From: Bacillota bacterium
GTDB taxonomy: Bacteria > Bacillota > Clostridia > Acetivibrionales > DTU013
NCBI GenBank assembly: GCA_023426125.1
Contig: JAFABI010000010.1
Span: forward strand, 1-64,000
Direction: 5' to 3'
Length of the DNA stretch: 64,000 bases
Shown here: one piece after another, positions 8,136-16,824 of the stretch
How the letters are laid out: the number at the start of each line of letters is the position of its first letter
Numbering within the stretch: position 1 is the stretch's first letter
The notes under the pieces: generated by a model
The model's input: the letters and a program-made list of their open reading frames with translations, nothing else
The model's database searches: none
Told to the model about the DNA's origin: nothing
Translations under genes and position numbers: made by a program

Positions 8136-9383
8136 TTATTTCTTGCTTTGATAATATCCGGCTACTTTTCGAATTGCGCGTACAATCTCCTTTGCATCCT
8201 CATCGGTATAGAATTCATTTACGCCGAACTTGACTGCTGTGCGAAGAATTTCCTCGGCGGTAGGACATAAGCCGTTATGGTAATTGATATCCTTGCCGTA
8301 GTATTTACAGCCGAAGGGACAGTCCGTCCCCGGATATGCACTCTTATTCAGGAAAATGTCATATTCATATACGCAGGTAGGTATATATCCTGCCTGATTG
8401 GGTATCCCCTCTGCGGCAAGCGCCTTTGAAAATTCATCACGACTTACTCCGGCAGCTTTTTCGTCGATTCGCATCATATAGAACCAGTAGGATGACTTGT
8501 TTCCCTCCACCACCCTCGGAGGAAAGATGCCGGGAAGGTCTTTGATCCCTTCGGTGATTGCGTCGCCGAAAGCATTCCGCCTTGCGCAAATCCATTCCAG
8601 CTTATCCAACTGTGCCAAACCTACGGCGCCCTGGAGCTCCGTCATCCTGTAATTGGGAGCAAGGAACTCGATTTTTCTCATGGCGGATGCATCCGTGGAA
8701 AGCCTGTCGTAATTCTTGTCCGCAAACCGGAAAGCCCGCCTGTAGACTTCCTCATCGTTCATCAGGCACATGCCTGCGTCGCCTGCGGAAATATGCTTGA
8801 AATCGTTCAGGCTGAAGCACCCGATGTCTCCGATCGTGCCTGCAAGCCTGCCCTTGTAATAGCACATATAGCTCTGTGCACAGTCTTCGATGACCTTGAT
8901 GCCATGTTTGCGGGCAATCTCCATAATCGGATCCATATCCGCAGGATTGCCTGCCAGATGCACTACCACGATTGCTTTTGTCTTGTCGCTGATTTTTTCT
9001 TCGATGGATTTCAGGTCAAGGTTGTAGGTAAACGGGTCAAGATCGGCAAAAACAGGGATGGCATTCTGATAAAGTATCCCTATGACCGTTCCCATGTCGG
9101 TAATCGGAGAGGTGATCACCTCGTCGCCGGCAGTAACACCCATTGCGCCAAGGGCTACATGGATGGACGCCGTGCCTGAGGATGTGGTGACACAATGCTT
9201 CATTCCATACAATTTCGAAAACTTCTCCGAAAACTCCTTCACTTTGCTTCCGTACCAGTAGAAAAGGGTATTCTGCTCCAGCGCTTCGGTCAGCAGCTTT
9301 ATTTCCTTCTCTCCAAATCTTTTTCCTGTTCCGAAGGGAGTCGTTTTTACTTTTTCCCCTCCGTGAATCGCAAGTTTTTCCAT
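8136..9383 (-). CDS. DegT/DnrJ/EryC1/StrS-family aminotransferase
   Basis: A PLP-dependent enzyme of 415 residues. The family aminates keto-sugars or similar ketones. It shows VTTSSGTASIHVAL near 65-78, the conserved IEDCAQS around Asp167, and the PLP lysine at about Lys196 in SLNDFKHISAGDAG. The C-terminal part with CKYYGKDINYHNGLCPTAEE is typical of the subgroup found beside Gfo/Idh oxidoreductases. GAGGAG precedes the ATG. It lies downstream of the Gfo/Idh gene on the same strand with a 127-base gap, so the two probably act on one substrate, perhaps an inositol or sugar derivative; the true substrate is unknown. Confidence 0.85.
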   Translation of the reverse strand: MEKLAIHGGEKVKTTPFGTGKRFGEKEIKLLTEALEQNTLFYWYGSKVKEFSEKFSKLYGMKHCVTTSSGTASIHVALGAMGVTAGDEVITSPITDMGTVIGILYQNAIPVFADLDPFTYNLDLKSIEEKISDKTKAIVVVHLAGNPADMDPIMEIARKHGIKVIEDCAQSYMCYYKGRLAGTIGDIGCFSLNDFKHISAGDAGMCLMNDEEVYRRAFRFADKNYDRLSTDASAMRKIEFLAPNYRMTELQGAVGLAQLDKLEWICARRNAFGDAITEGIKDLPGIFPPRVVEGNKSSYWFYMMRIDEKAAGVSRDEFSKALAAEGIPNQAGYIPTCVYEYDIFLNKSAYPGTDCPFGCKYYGKDINYHNGLCPTAEEILRTAVKFGVNEFYTDEDAKEIVRAIRKVAGYYQSKK

Positions 9384-9510
9384 ATTGCGCTCCTCACATT
9401 CCTTCTTAATTTAGCGTAATCAAATCCTATGTCATAGGTATGGATTTAGGGTGGTCATTGGCCGTTCGGTATTTATTTCAATCGATTGCATTATGCATCC
9501 TTCGTATGTA

Positions 9511-10404
9511 TCAGCTGTTTACCACACCTGTAAGGTAGATCTCATCGCCCGTCTCATAGGATTCACGTATGGCGTTCAAAAGCTCTACGGGAGCATAAAA
9601 GTGCTTGAACGGCACCGGAAGGCTTTTACTGCGCAGCATTTCGACAAATTTCGCAAACCCGTGGATATAGCAACCGGTGATGTCCAATTCCCGGAAAGCC
9701 GTACCGTCTTCCCCATAGAGTATGGCGAAATATTCCTTGCATCCCGGAATAAAATTCAGCGTCAGCTGGTATTCATCATATTTGACAATGGCTGTGACCA
9801 GTCCTTTGTTCTCACTTGCAACGACCGAAACCGCATCATAGCCGAAGGCTTCCATCGCCATTTCTGCAAGGTGGGCTCCATAAAAATAGATGCCTCCGTA
9901 CTCATTTTCCAGGGTTGCCGGAAAATTCATCACCGCGGCCCGGATTTTCCCGATTCTGCTTCCGTTCTGTATGGAATTCTTCAGCGCTGTAAGATCGTGA
10001 ATGTATCTGCAGGTAGAGCCTCCGGTAAGCAAAGTCCCCCTCTGCTCGGCCTCCCTGATCAAAGCGGCCGCGTCTTCCGTCTTAATGGTAAAAGGCTTAT
10101 CGATCCATGTCGGGATGCCTGCTTTTACAAAAGGCATTGCATAAGGCAGGTGAAGGTCCCCATGCCTGAACACCACCATGACGGCGTCAACTTTCCCGAA
10201 GAATTCCTCCGGAGACTTTGCGATGTTTTCAATCCGCCCTGCTTCCGCCACCTGGCGGGTCTGTTCCTCTTCCAGTCCGAAGATGATATTTACCTTCAGG
10301 TCCGGGAACCGGTAAGCTCCCGTTTTTTCATCCGGGAGGTTTACAAGCTTTGAAAAAATTTCCGCGTGACTGTTGTCGGAACCGATAATACCAATTCTGT
10401 ACAT
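9511..10404 (-). CDS. Gfo/Idh/MocA-family NAD(P)-dependent oxidoreductase
   Basis: A 297-residue Rossmann-fold dehydrogenase. The N-terminus reads YRIGIIGSDNSHAE, so the usual GxGxxG is replaced by GSDNSH, a variation seen in some distant family members. VMVVFRHGDLHLPYA and the WIDKPF motif (the EKP equivalent) identify the family. The C-terminal half lacks a clear catalytic signature. The start at 10404 follows a perfect AGGAGG; a longer reading from 10464 would include the operator-like repeat upstream. It precedes the DegT aminotransferase, and together they suggest oxidation then transamination of a cyclitol or sugar. Confidence 0.8.
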   Translation of the reverse strand: MYRIGIIGSDNSHAEIFSKLVNLPDEKTGAYRFPDLKVNIIFGLEEEQTRQVAEAGRIENIAKSPEEFFGKVDAVMVVFRHGDLHLPYAMPFVKAGIPTWIDKPFTIKTEDAAALIREAEQRGTLLTGGSTCRYIHDLTALKNSIQNGSRIGKIRAAVMNFPATLENEYGGIYFYGAHLAEMAMEAFGYDAVSVVASENKGLVTAIVKYDEYQLTLNFIPGCKEYFAILYGEDGTAFRELDITGCYIHGFAKFVEMLRSKSLPVPFKHFYAPVELLNAIRESYETGDEIYLTGVVNS

Positions 10405-10438
10405 AAAAACTACCTCCTGCCGATTCTGAATTATTTGT

Positions 10439-10460
10439 AACGGATCATTGCCAGTCCGTT
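10439..10460. promoter_or_regulatory. Inverted repeat AACGGA-N10-TCCGTT before the oxidoreductase
   Basis: A perfect 6-bp inverted repeat lies 35 bases upstream of the Gfo/Idh start. Position and symmetry fit an operator, but the regulator is unknown. Confidence 0.35.
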
Positions 10461-10570
10461 TCAAAACATATCCTTACCGTATAATACTAAACCAAACAGG
10501 CGCTGATTTCTTAATGTTTTTGATTTTTTATTTGACCTATTATACTATTTTAAGAAACCATGACAGACAA

Positions 10571-10622
10571 AAAAGCGGTATAAGCTGCACCGGACGGATT
10601 TCCGGCAGCATACGCCGCTTTG
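10571..10622 (-). terminator. Rho-independent terminator after the DUF3791 gene
   Basis: AAAGCGG pairs with CCGCTTT around an inner stem of CTGC/GCAG and CCGGA/TCCGG. Read on the minus strand the stem ends in TTTTTTG. It lies about 50 bases past the stop of the DUF3791 gene. Confidence 0.75.
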
Positions 10623-10669
10623 ATTTGGGAGTGCTGAAATCAATCGCATTTATTGCGTCTTATTCCTTC

Positions 10670-10876
10670 TCAACCATGCTGACGGGCTTCCAAATACAAA
10701 TCTATATCCTCAACGATGTAATTCGTCCCGGTAATGTGCAATGCCTCATAGCAAGAAAGCACATAATCGGAAACGCCGTATCGATTGAAAAGGCTTATCA
10801 CCTCTTTTCCGGTCAAGTTTTTTGCTGCCTTGTACATCTCAATACAAGAATTTGTAAATTTTCTTTCCGCACTCAT
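10670..10876 (-). CDS. DUF3791 domain protein
   Basis: A 68-residue acidic protein. The pattern CIEMYKAAKNLTGKEVISLFNRYGVSDYVLSCYEALH...YIVEDIDLYLEA matches DUF3791, found in many Clostridia and often next to a DUF3990 gene in toxin-antitoxin-like pairs. No DUF3990 partner is present here. GGAGGAGG lies 6 bases before the ATG and a terminator follows, so it is a genuine single-gene unit. Function is unknown. Confidence 0.75.
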   Translation of the reverse strand: MSAERKFTNSCIEMYKAAKNLTGKEVISLFNRYGVSDYVLSCYEALHITGTNYIVEDIDLYLEARQHG

Positions 10877-10992
10877 ATTAGGCCTCCTCCGGGTATGTAA
10901 CAGTCCCTGTTTTTTGTTCTTCTTTGAACAAATTCAATCATACTATAATTCCGCCCATGGTTCATATAATATAAAAAGAGAAAGGTATTGTC

Positions 10993-11227
10993 CTATTTTA
11001 CAATTTCCCAATAGCCCGACCTATCAGACCCAACACGCCGAATAACGCCTGTGTCACGAAGTTCCTTAATCTCTCTTGAAACAGTACGTGTAGACAACCC
11101 CGTCTTGATTGCCAGGTTTTTTTGTATGATTTTCGGGTCTTCTGCGATGGCATTCAAAATCATATTGACATTGTTTTCATCACCAATATCATCGCCATTA
11201 TCTACGCCAACTTCATTGCCACGAAGA
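10993..11227 (-). pseudogene. C-terminal remnant of a wHTH (AlbA_2-type) protein
   Basis: One minus-strand frame reads about 78 residues ending at a TAG (10993-10995), with MILNAIAEDPKIIQKN, then IKTGLSTRTVSREIKELRD and TGVIRRVGSDRSGYWEIVK. This is the winged-helix tail of the large AlbA_2/RecG-like ATP-binding proteins. No start codon or N-terminal domain remains; a stop closes the frame just upstream. The remnant abuts a recombinase remnant on the other strand at about 11228, so a deletion or insertion joined two broken genes. Confidence 0.7.
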
Positions 11228-11228
11228 C

Positions 11229-11571
11229 AATGTGTTCGGGAGAATTACCAATGAGCAGTTTCGTACGCTTTCCGCAGACTTCAATGACGAGCCAAAACAG
11301 CTTGAAAGAACGAATCCCTCAAGCCGTGGAACGGATCGAAAAGCTGGAGTCTCCCATCCCTAATATCTCCCGCTTCATTGAGAAAGCCAAACGCTACACC
11401 GAGATTAACGAGCTGACCGGCGAACTTTTGAATCTGTTTATCAAGCGGATTGAAGTTGGCGAACGTGAGGAACGATACTCCAGAAAGGCAGAGCAGGCAA
11501 TCATCATCCACTACCGAGACATCGGCGTAATCAGTGCCTTCGCAGAAGAAGCCGATAAAATAGCCGTTTAG
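11229..11571 (+). pseudogene. Serine recombinase C-terminal remnant, frameshifted
   Basis: A first frame reads VFGRITNEQFRTLSADF then NDEPKQLER (about 11232-11303). A second frame continues RIPQAVERIEKLE and then YTEINELTGELLNLFIKRIEVGE to a TAG at 11569-11571. Both parts match the coiled-coil and DUF4368-type tail of large serine recombinases carried by clostridial conjugative elements. The catalytic N-terminus is absent and one frameshift lies near 11305. It is a decayed trace of an integrative element. Confidence 0.72.
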
Positions 11572-12059
11572 GCAGCAAAGGCAGACAGCGAAAACTGCTG
11601 CCTGCCTTCTCTAAAACCCACGGTTTAATTTGTGTCCCTATGGACACGCCCCTAATGCACACCCCTACTTTTTTTACGCTCAGGTGTACAGCCATGCGGT
11701 ATGGGCACCTGTGCAAAAAAGGCTCTGCAGGGTGGCATCGGCCATAAGGCATTCAATGCAGGTGCGGCCATTGTACCAACATCACACCACCACGCCTTTC
11801 GATATATATATCCTCCTTTCTGCTAGTTTGCAATATTTACTTAAACGATTCTGCGCTTCTGTTGCAGTAATAATCATTCACCACTCCCAATGAAGCTTAT
11901 ATACCTGTTTTATCTTATAGGTTATATATGCAACAATAAGCAGTAATTTAGATCAATTTTTTATATTACCTAAATTGGAATTTAAGATTCACAGAAATGC
12001 TTAAATCTTCTGGCAGGTTTCAGCTGTGCCGCCTAATTGATGGCTTTGCCGGATGGCGC
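11572..12059. other. Intergenic stretch without a recognised gene
   Basis: It begins with a hairpin GGCAGCA/TGCTGCC (11571-11602) that may terminate the recombinase remnant. Short open frames at 11531-11893 on both strands match nothing I recognise. The right half is AT-rich. It probably belongs to the same decayed element as the remnants to its left. Confidence 0.4.
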
Positions 12060-12368
12060 CTACACGCCGATAAGATCCTCCAGCACATAATTGAGCGCTA
12101 CAGGTGTGACCGAATTGCTGATAAGTTTTCCGAGGATTTCCTTTGCTCTTGTGATATAGCTGGATAAGTCAGAGATAAACATGCTTTCCTGGCATTCTTT
12201 CCCTGCTTTTTTGATAATTCCGATTCCATAGTGCTTCGTTCCGACAGGCTCGTCCGGAGCGTCGCCTTCGCTCTCCGTGAGATAGTATTCAAGTTCAATG
12301 GGACAATCCAGTTCCTCCTCTTCGCTGACCTCCAACAGCACCTTTTTTTCTAAATATAGATTCGTCAT
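12060..12368 (-). CDS. DUF6514-like small protein
   Basis: A 102-residue acidic protein. The core YYLTESEGDAPDEPVGTKHYGIGI and the end SVTPVALNYVLEDLIG fit the DUF6514 family of small clostridial proteins of unknown function. GGAGGTTGATTGA precedes the ATG. It starts 19 bases after the ssb-like gene stop and shares its operon. It has no signal peptide or membrane segment. The family assignment is from pattern memory and is moderate. Confidence 0.6.
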   Translation of the reverse strand: MTNLYLEKKVLLEVSEEEELDCPIELEYYLTESEGDAPDEPVGTKHYGIGIIKKAGKECQESMFISDLSSYITRAKEILGKLISNSVTPVALNYVLEDLIGV

Positions 12369-12387
12369 TCAATCAACCTCCAAAAAT

Positions 12388-12759
12388 TTAATCCCCATAC
12401 ACCTCTGCATTTTCAGCGACCATTTCGCTGGATTTTTTGCTCTCTCCCGCAAAATATGCATTGTCTGCAATGAGCTCGATTGCATAGTGTTTTTTCCCCT
12501 CGGTATCGTCCCAGTTTCTGGATTGAAGCCTTCCCTGTACGGAGAGTGCGCCGCCTTTTCCGAAATTTCCGGCTATAAATTTCGCCAGGCCGTTCCACGC
12601 CACGATCGGTATGAAATCCGCTTTCCTTTCATTGCTGTCGTCGGTATAATCCCGTTCTACCGCCAGTGTAAAATTAATGACGGGCGTCTGGTTCTCACCT
12701 ACCTGTCTTAATTCCGGGATTTTTGTCAGTCTTCCTGTCAGCACGGTACTGTTCAGCAT
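12388..12759 (-). CDS. Single-stranded DNA-binding protein, short tail-less type
   Basis: A single OB-fold protein of 123 residues: LNSTVLTGRLTKIPELR, INFTLAVERDY, DFIPIVAWNGLAKFI and GALSVQGRLQSRNW are the standard SSB strands. It would coat single-stranded DNA. The C-terminus ends AENAEVYGD and lacks the acidic DDDLPF tip that housekeeping SSB uses to recruit partners, so this is probably a secondary SSB paralogue. The start at 12759 follows GAGGAGGTCTAG; a longer reading would pass through that site. A near-consensus promoter lies upstream. Confidence 0.88.
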   Translation of the reverse strand: MLNSTVLTGRLTKIPELRQVGENQTPVINFTLAVERDYTDDSNERKADFIPIVAWNGLAKFIAGNFGKGGALSVQGRLQSRNWDDTEGKKHYAIELIADNAYFAGESKKSSEMVAENAEVYGD

Positions 12760-12959
12760 TTCTAGACCTCCTCTTTTTTTTATTGTTTTTGAGAAAAATA
12801 AAAATACTGCCGGTTGCACCACTGGCTCCATATAGCATAAAGTGCCCAGGTAATAGCTATATTTCAGCGCCTCAGTATATTCTCCTATTTAAAAATTTCA
12901 ATATTTTTCCTTATATAATATTTTATTACTTTTTATCCATATAATTGGTTTATACTCTT

Positions 12960-12989
12960 ATTATAGGGTATTATGCATTATTTTGTCAA
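12960..12989 (-). promoter_or_regulatory. Sigma-A type promoter of ssb
   Basis: TTGACA and TATAAT are separated by 18 bases, a full consensus match, about 200 bases before the ssb start. The leader between is AT-rich without a clear fold. Confidence 0.75.
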
Positions 12990-13230
12990 TACATATTTTC
13001 ATTTTTCTCCATTAATTTCAAATTCTTATGAAAAACCAAGGAGATACACCCCACTGGAAGAAACGGCCACGGGATATAAGATGCATGGACACCTATTCCG
13101 TATAGAGGATAGAAGTCGGAAGGCTGAATTCTAAGGCATTGCTTCCAGGCCCTTTCAAACTTCTCACATCCCATCCCCGCTTTCCGCCTCTGGCTTCCAG
13201 CAATCGGGAATGCCCCCTTTGGAAAACCCA

Positions 13231-13273
13231 AAAATAAAAGTGGTGTACACCAGGATATCCGGCAGCACACCAC
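13231..13273 (-). terminator. Rho-independent terminator after clpX
   Basis: GTGGTGT (13240-13246) pairs with ACACCAC (13267-13273); on the minus strand the stem is followed by TTTTATTTTT. It closes the tig-clpP-clpX block 60 bases past the clpX stop. The remaining gap toward ssb (12990-13230) shows no gene. Confidence 0.75.
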
Positions 13274-13332
13274 AAAATTTATCTGTACACAATATTTTTA
13301 TTTGCCTGGTTCTAAAAAAAACAATCCTTACT

Positions 13333-14628
13333 TCAGGAGACGGATTCCCTCTTGACCCTTGACTTTTTGCCTGCGGCCTTCTTCAAAGGCTTCCTGTTTT
13401 CGTTGATGACCATTTGCGGCAGGGTCCTTGTCTCCACAGTCTCTTTGGTTACAATACATTTTTCGATATTGTTCACCGACGGAATATCAAACATCACTTC
13501 CAGCATGGTTTCTTCAATGATCGCCCGGAGCCCCCTGGCGCCGGTATTCCTTGCAAGAGCCTTGTCTGCGATTGCTTCCAGTGCTTCCGGCTCGAATTCC
13601 AGCAGTGCGTCGTCCATTTCAAAAAGCTTCTGGTATTGCTTTACCAGGGCATTCTTGGGCTCGGTCAGGATCTGGACCAGCGCCTGTCTGTCAAGGGAAT
13701 GCAGTGTAACGACAATCGGCAGCCTGCCTACAAACTCCGGTATAAGTCCGTATTTCAACAGGTCCTGGGGAAGTATGCTTGCCAATATCTGGCTGGCGTC
13801 CTTCTCCTTCTGGCTTTCGATCTTGGCGCCGAAGCCGATGGCTTTTTTGCCGATCCTGTTCTGGATGATCTTGTCGATACCGTCGAAAGCTCCGCCGCAA
13901 ATGAACAGGATATTCGTCGTATCGATCTGGATGAATTCCTGATGGGGATGCTTCCTGCCGCCTTGCGGAGGCACGGATGCGGTGGTCCCCTCAAGGATCT
14001 TGAGAAGAGCCTGCTGAACGCCTTCGCCGCTTACATCTCTTGTAATGGAAGGATTTTCAGATTTTCTGGCGATTTTGTCGATTTCATCAATGTAGATAAT
14101 GCCCTTTTCCGCCTTCTCAATGTCGTAATCCGCAGCCTGAATGAGCTTAAGGAGAATGTTCTCCACATCTTCTCCCACATAACCGGCTTCGGTCAGCGAC
14201 GTAGCATCCGCTATGGCAAAGGGCACATTCAACACCCTCGCCAGCGTCTGGGCCAGCAAGGTTTTACCCGAACCGGTGGGACCCAGCATGATGATGTTGC
14301 TCTTTTGTATTTCCACATCTCCTGCGCGGACTTCGGTATTGATTCGCTTATAATGATTGTAAACGGCAACGGACAGATTCTTCTTGGCCGTCTCCTGCCC
14401 GATGACGTATTGATCCAGTATTGCCTTTATTTCCTTGGGCTTTGGTATATCGTTCAATTCCGTATCGGTTTTTGTGTCTTCGAATTCTTCTTCAATGATT
14501 TCCGAGCACAACTCGATGCATTCATCGCAGATATACACGCCAGGGCCGGCTACCAGCCTTTTCACCTGTTCCTGGGTTTTGCCGCAGAACGAGCATTTAA
14601 GCTGCTTTTTCTCATCATATCTGGACAT
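13333..14628 (-). CDS. clpX: ClpX, ATPase subunit of ClpXP protease
   Basis: An AAA+ unfoldase that feeds substrates into ClpP. The N-terminal zinc-binding domain has Cys12, Cys15, Cys34 and Cys37. Walker A is GPTGSGKT, Walker B is IIYIDEIDK, and the arginine-rich sensor regions FVGRLPIV and NTGARGLRAI follow. IGFGAKIES is the ClpP-docking loop (IGF motif). The length of 431 residues is normal. It follows clpP by 12 bases and ends the tig-clpP-clpX block. Confidence 0.98.
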   Translation of the reverse strand: MSRYDEKKQLKCSFCGKTQEQVKRLVAGPGVYICDECIELCSEIIEEEFEDTKTDTELNDIPKPKEIKAILDQYVIGQETAKKNLSVAVYNHYKRINTEVRAGDVEIQKSNIIMLGPTGSGKTLLAQTLARVLNVPFAIADATSLTEAGYVGEDVENILLKLIQAADYDIEKAEKGIIYIDEIDKIARKSENPSITRDVSGEGVQQALLKILEGTTASVPPQGGRKHPHQEFIQIDTTNILFICGGAFDGIDKIIQNRIGKKAIGFGAKIESQKEKDASQILASILPQDLLKYGLIPEFVGRLPIVVTLHSLDRQALVQILTEPKNALVKQYQKLFEMDDALLEFEPEALEAIADKALARNTGARGLRAIIEETMLEVMFDIPSVNNIEKCIVTKETVETRTLPQMVINENRKPLKKAAGKKSRVKRESVS

Positions 14629-14640
14629 TGTTCCACCCCA

Positions 14641-15225
14641 TTATTTCTTTCTTGTCATGATTTCGTCTACCAGACCGTAGGCTTTTGCTTCCTCGGCAGA
14701 CATAAAGAAATCCCTTTCTACGTCTCTTTCTATTCTGTCCAGCGGCTGACCGGTCTTTTCACTTAATATCCCGTTCAGTTTGTTCTTGATTTTTATCAGC
14801 CATTCGGTATGGATTTTTATATCCGTGGCCTGGCCGCGGGTGCCTCCCAGCGGCTGATGGATCATGATCTCGCTGTTGGGCAGTGCAAACCTTTTGCCTT
14901 TCGCACCTGCTGCCAGCAGGAACGCGCCCATGCTTGCAGCCATTCCGACGCAAATGGTCTGTACGTCGCATTTTACATGCTGCATGGTATCATAAATGGC
15001 AAATCCTGAAGTAATCGACCCTCCAGGGCTGTTGATATAAAGCTGGATGTCCTTGTCCGGATCGGCAGATTCAAGATACAAAAGCTGTGCTACGATCAGG
15101 CTTGCCGTTACATCGTTCACTTCATCGCTCAACATGATTATTCTTTCTTTCAGAAGCATTGAGAAAATATCGTAGGAGCGTTCACCACGATTCGTTTGCT
15201 CAATGACTATCGGTACCAAACTCAT
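14641..15225 (-). CDS. clpP: ClpP protease subunit
   Basis: The tetradecameric serine peptidase of ClpXP. The catalytic triad sits at Ser98 (GMAASMGAF), His123 (MIHQPLGG) and Asp172. INSPGGS is the oxyanion region. At 194 residues it has standard length, without an obvious long propeptide. GGAGGAGGGG precedes the ATG. It lies between tig and clpX on the same strand. Confidence 0.98.
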   Translation of the reverse strand: MSLVPIVIEQTNRGERSYDIFSMLLKERIIMLSDEVNDVTASLIVAQLLYLESADPDKDIQLYINSPGGSITSGFAIYDTMQHVKCDVQTICVGMAASMGAFLLAAGAKGKRFALPNSEIMIHQPLGGTRGQATDIKIHTEWLIKIKNKLNGILSEKTGQPLDRIERDVERDFFMSAEEAKAYGLVDEIMTRKK

Positions 15226-15356
15226 ATTACCCCTCCTCCAAAGCCTCCATATATACTACGGAAATCAGATGAAATTTGTTTATACTTCCTTATTTTTTCC
15301 CATATAATTTATAAAATAAACCGTTCAAAAAAAAATCACCCATGTCTATTCCACGT

Positions 15357-16646
15357 CTAGTCCACCAGTTTTGCATTGGTTACCAGGAATTCCACCGTCT
15401 TTCTGGCAGCCAGCGTGCTCTTGATGTAATCCATATCGTCTTCCTTTAATTGCTTCCTGAATTCTTCCTCAGGCTGCTTGTAATTTTCCGCCAGCTTTTT
15501 AAGCTCCTCCTCGACGTCCTCGTCGGATGCCTGGATATTCTCAGCCTTGCCTACCTTTTCGATGACAAGCTGGGTCTTCACTTCCTGGGCCGCCCTCTTT
15601 GCGAACTGCTCCCTGAAGGCTTTCATATCCATTCCCATGATTTCGATATATTTCTGGATATCCAGGCCCTGATAACGGAGCCTCATCCCAAAATCATATA
15701 CCAGATCGTCAATACGTTTTTCCACCATTACCTCGGGGACATCGACAGCGGCATTTTCCACTATCTTTTCCACTACATTGTCCTCGTTCTCATGCTCCGC
15801 CTTATGTTCAGCCTTCTCAACAAGCTTATTTCTTATGTCGGCTTTATATTCGTCAAGGGTTTCGAATTCGCTTACATCCTTGGCAAATTCATCATCCGGC
15901 ACGGGAAGCTCCTTTAATTTTATTTCCTTGACCTTGACCTTGAAAAGCGCCGGCTTTCCGGCCAATTCGGCTTTGCCGTAATCTTCGGGAAATGTTACGT
16001 TGACATCCAGTTCGGCTCCGGTCGCCGCGCCGACCAATTGATCCTCGAACCCGGGTATGAACGTGCCCGAACCGATAACAAGACTGTAATCGCTGCCTTT
16101 TCCGCCTTCAAAAGGAGTTTCGTCAACAAATCCTTCAAAATCGATTACTGCCGTATCGCCGGATTGAATCCCTCTGTCTTCAATGGTAATCAGCCTTGCG
16201 TTTTTCTCAAGAGTTTTTTCCAGTTCTTTTTCAACATCCTCATCCGTTACAAGGGAGGATGCCTTCTGAACCTCCACACCAATATACTGTCCCAGCTCAA
16301 CCTCCGGTTTGACGGTGACGGTGGCTGTGAAAACCAGATTCTTCCCTTTGCCAATCTCTTTTATATCGATCTCCGGTCTTGCGACAGGATGGATGTCATT
16401 TGCTTCAACCGCTTCATCATATGCCTCGGGGCATACGATATTGATTGCGTCTTCATAAAGGACCTGCTCGCCGTAAAATTTCTCCACCATATTCCTCGGC
16501 GCCTTGCCTTTTCTAAAGCCGGGTATGGTAAACTTGTTCGCATTCTTCGCAAAGGATTTTTGCATGCCAGCTTCAAACTTTGCCGCATCCACTTCTATTT
16601 CCAGTTCCACCACATTTTTTTCCTTTGTCTCTACTTTAACCTGCAT
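15357..16646 (-). CDS. tig: Trigger factor chaperone
   Basis: A ribosome-associated chaperone and peptidyl-prolyl isomerase of 429 residues. The N-terminal domain has the ribosome-binding signature GFRKGKAP (here FTIPGFRKGKAPRNM). The central FKBP-like domain reads DTAVIDFEGFVDETPFEGGKG and FIPGFEDQLVG. The long helical C-terminal domain ends EFLVTNAKLVD. GGGAGG precedes the ATG and a good promoter lies upstream. It heads the clpP-clpX block. Confidence 0.98.
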   Translation of the reverse strand: MQVKVETKEKNVVELEIEVDAAKFEAGMQKSFAKNANKFTIPGFRKGKAPRNMVEKFYGEQVLYEDAINIVCPEAYDEAVEANDIHPVARPEIDIKEIGKGKNLVFTATVTVKPEVELGQYIGVEVQKASSLVTDEDVEKELEKTLEKNARLITIEDRGIQSGDTAVIDFEGFVDETPFEGGKGSDYSLVIGSGTFIPGFEDQLVGAATGAELDVNVTFPEDYGKAELAGKPALFKVKVKEIKLKELPVPDDEFAKDVSEFETLDEYKADIRNKLVEKAEHKAEHENEDNVVEKIVENAAVDVPEVMVEKRIDDLVYDFGMRLRYQGLDIQKYIEIMGMDMKAFREQFAKRAAQEVKTQLVIEKVGKAENIQASDEDVEEELKKLAENYKQPEEEFRKQLKEDDMDYIKSTLAARKTVEFLVTNAKLVD

Positions 16647-16691
16647 CTGTCTTCAATTCCTCCCAATTATTTGTTCCAATTTAACCTATAC

Positions 16692-16720
16692 ATTATAACA
16701 TTAACTTTTTTGTTTTCCAA
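16692..16720 (-). promoter_or_regulatory. Sigma-A type promoter of tig
   Basis: TTGGAA, 17 bases, then TATAAT on the minus strand, about 46 bases before the tig start. Confidence 0.7.
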
Positions 16721-16745
16721 TACTATTTGAACATTTCATAATATA

Positions 16746-16774
16746 TTGAAATTAAAACCGGAAATCGTTATAAT
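16746..16774 (+). promoter_or_regulatory. Sigma-A type promoter of the AraC regulator
   Basis: TTGAAA, 17 bases, then TATAAT, about 50 bases before the TTG start at 16825. It diverges from the tig promoter. Confidence 0.7.
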
Positions 16775-16824
16775 TTATGTATCCCTAATATTCTTGATTC
16801 TATAACCGGCGTCGGGAGGTAAAA

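Noticed and set aside
9451..10353. A 300-codon plus-strand frame
   Set aside because: It is antisense to the Gfo/Idh gene, which has a perfect ribosome site and family motifs.
10670..10876. Toxin-antitoxin pair
   Set aside because: DUF3791 genes often accompany DUF3990, but no partner gene is found on either side.
11531..11893. Small open frames on both strands after the recombinase remnant
   Set aside because: They overlap each other, lack ribosome sites and match no family I know.
13414..14766. A 450-codon open frame on the plus strand
   Set aside because: It lies fully antisense to clpX and clpP, has no ribosome site, and its translation is Cys/Phe-rich with no family pattern.
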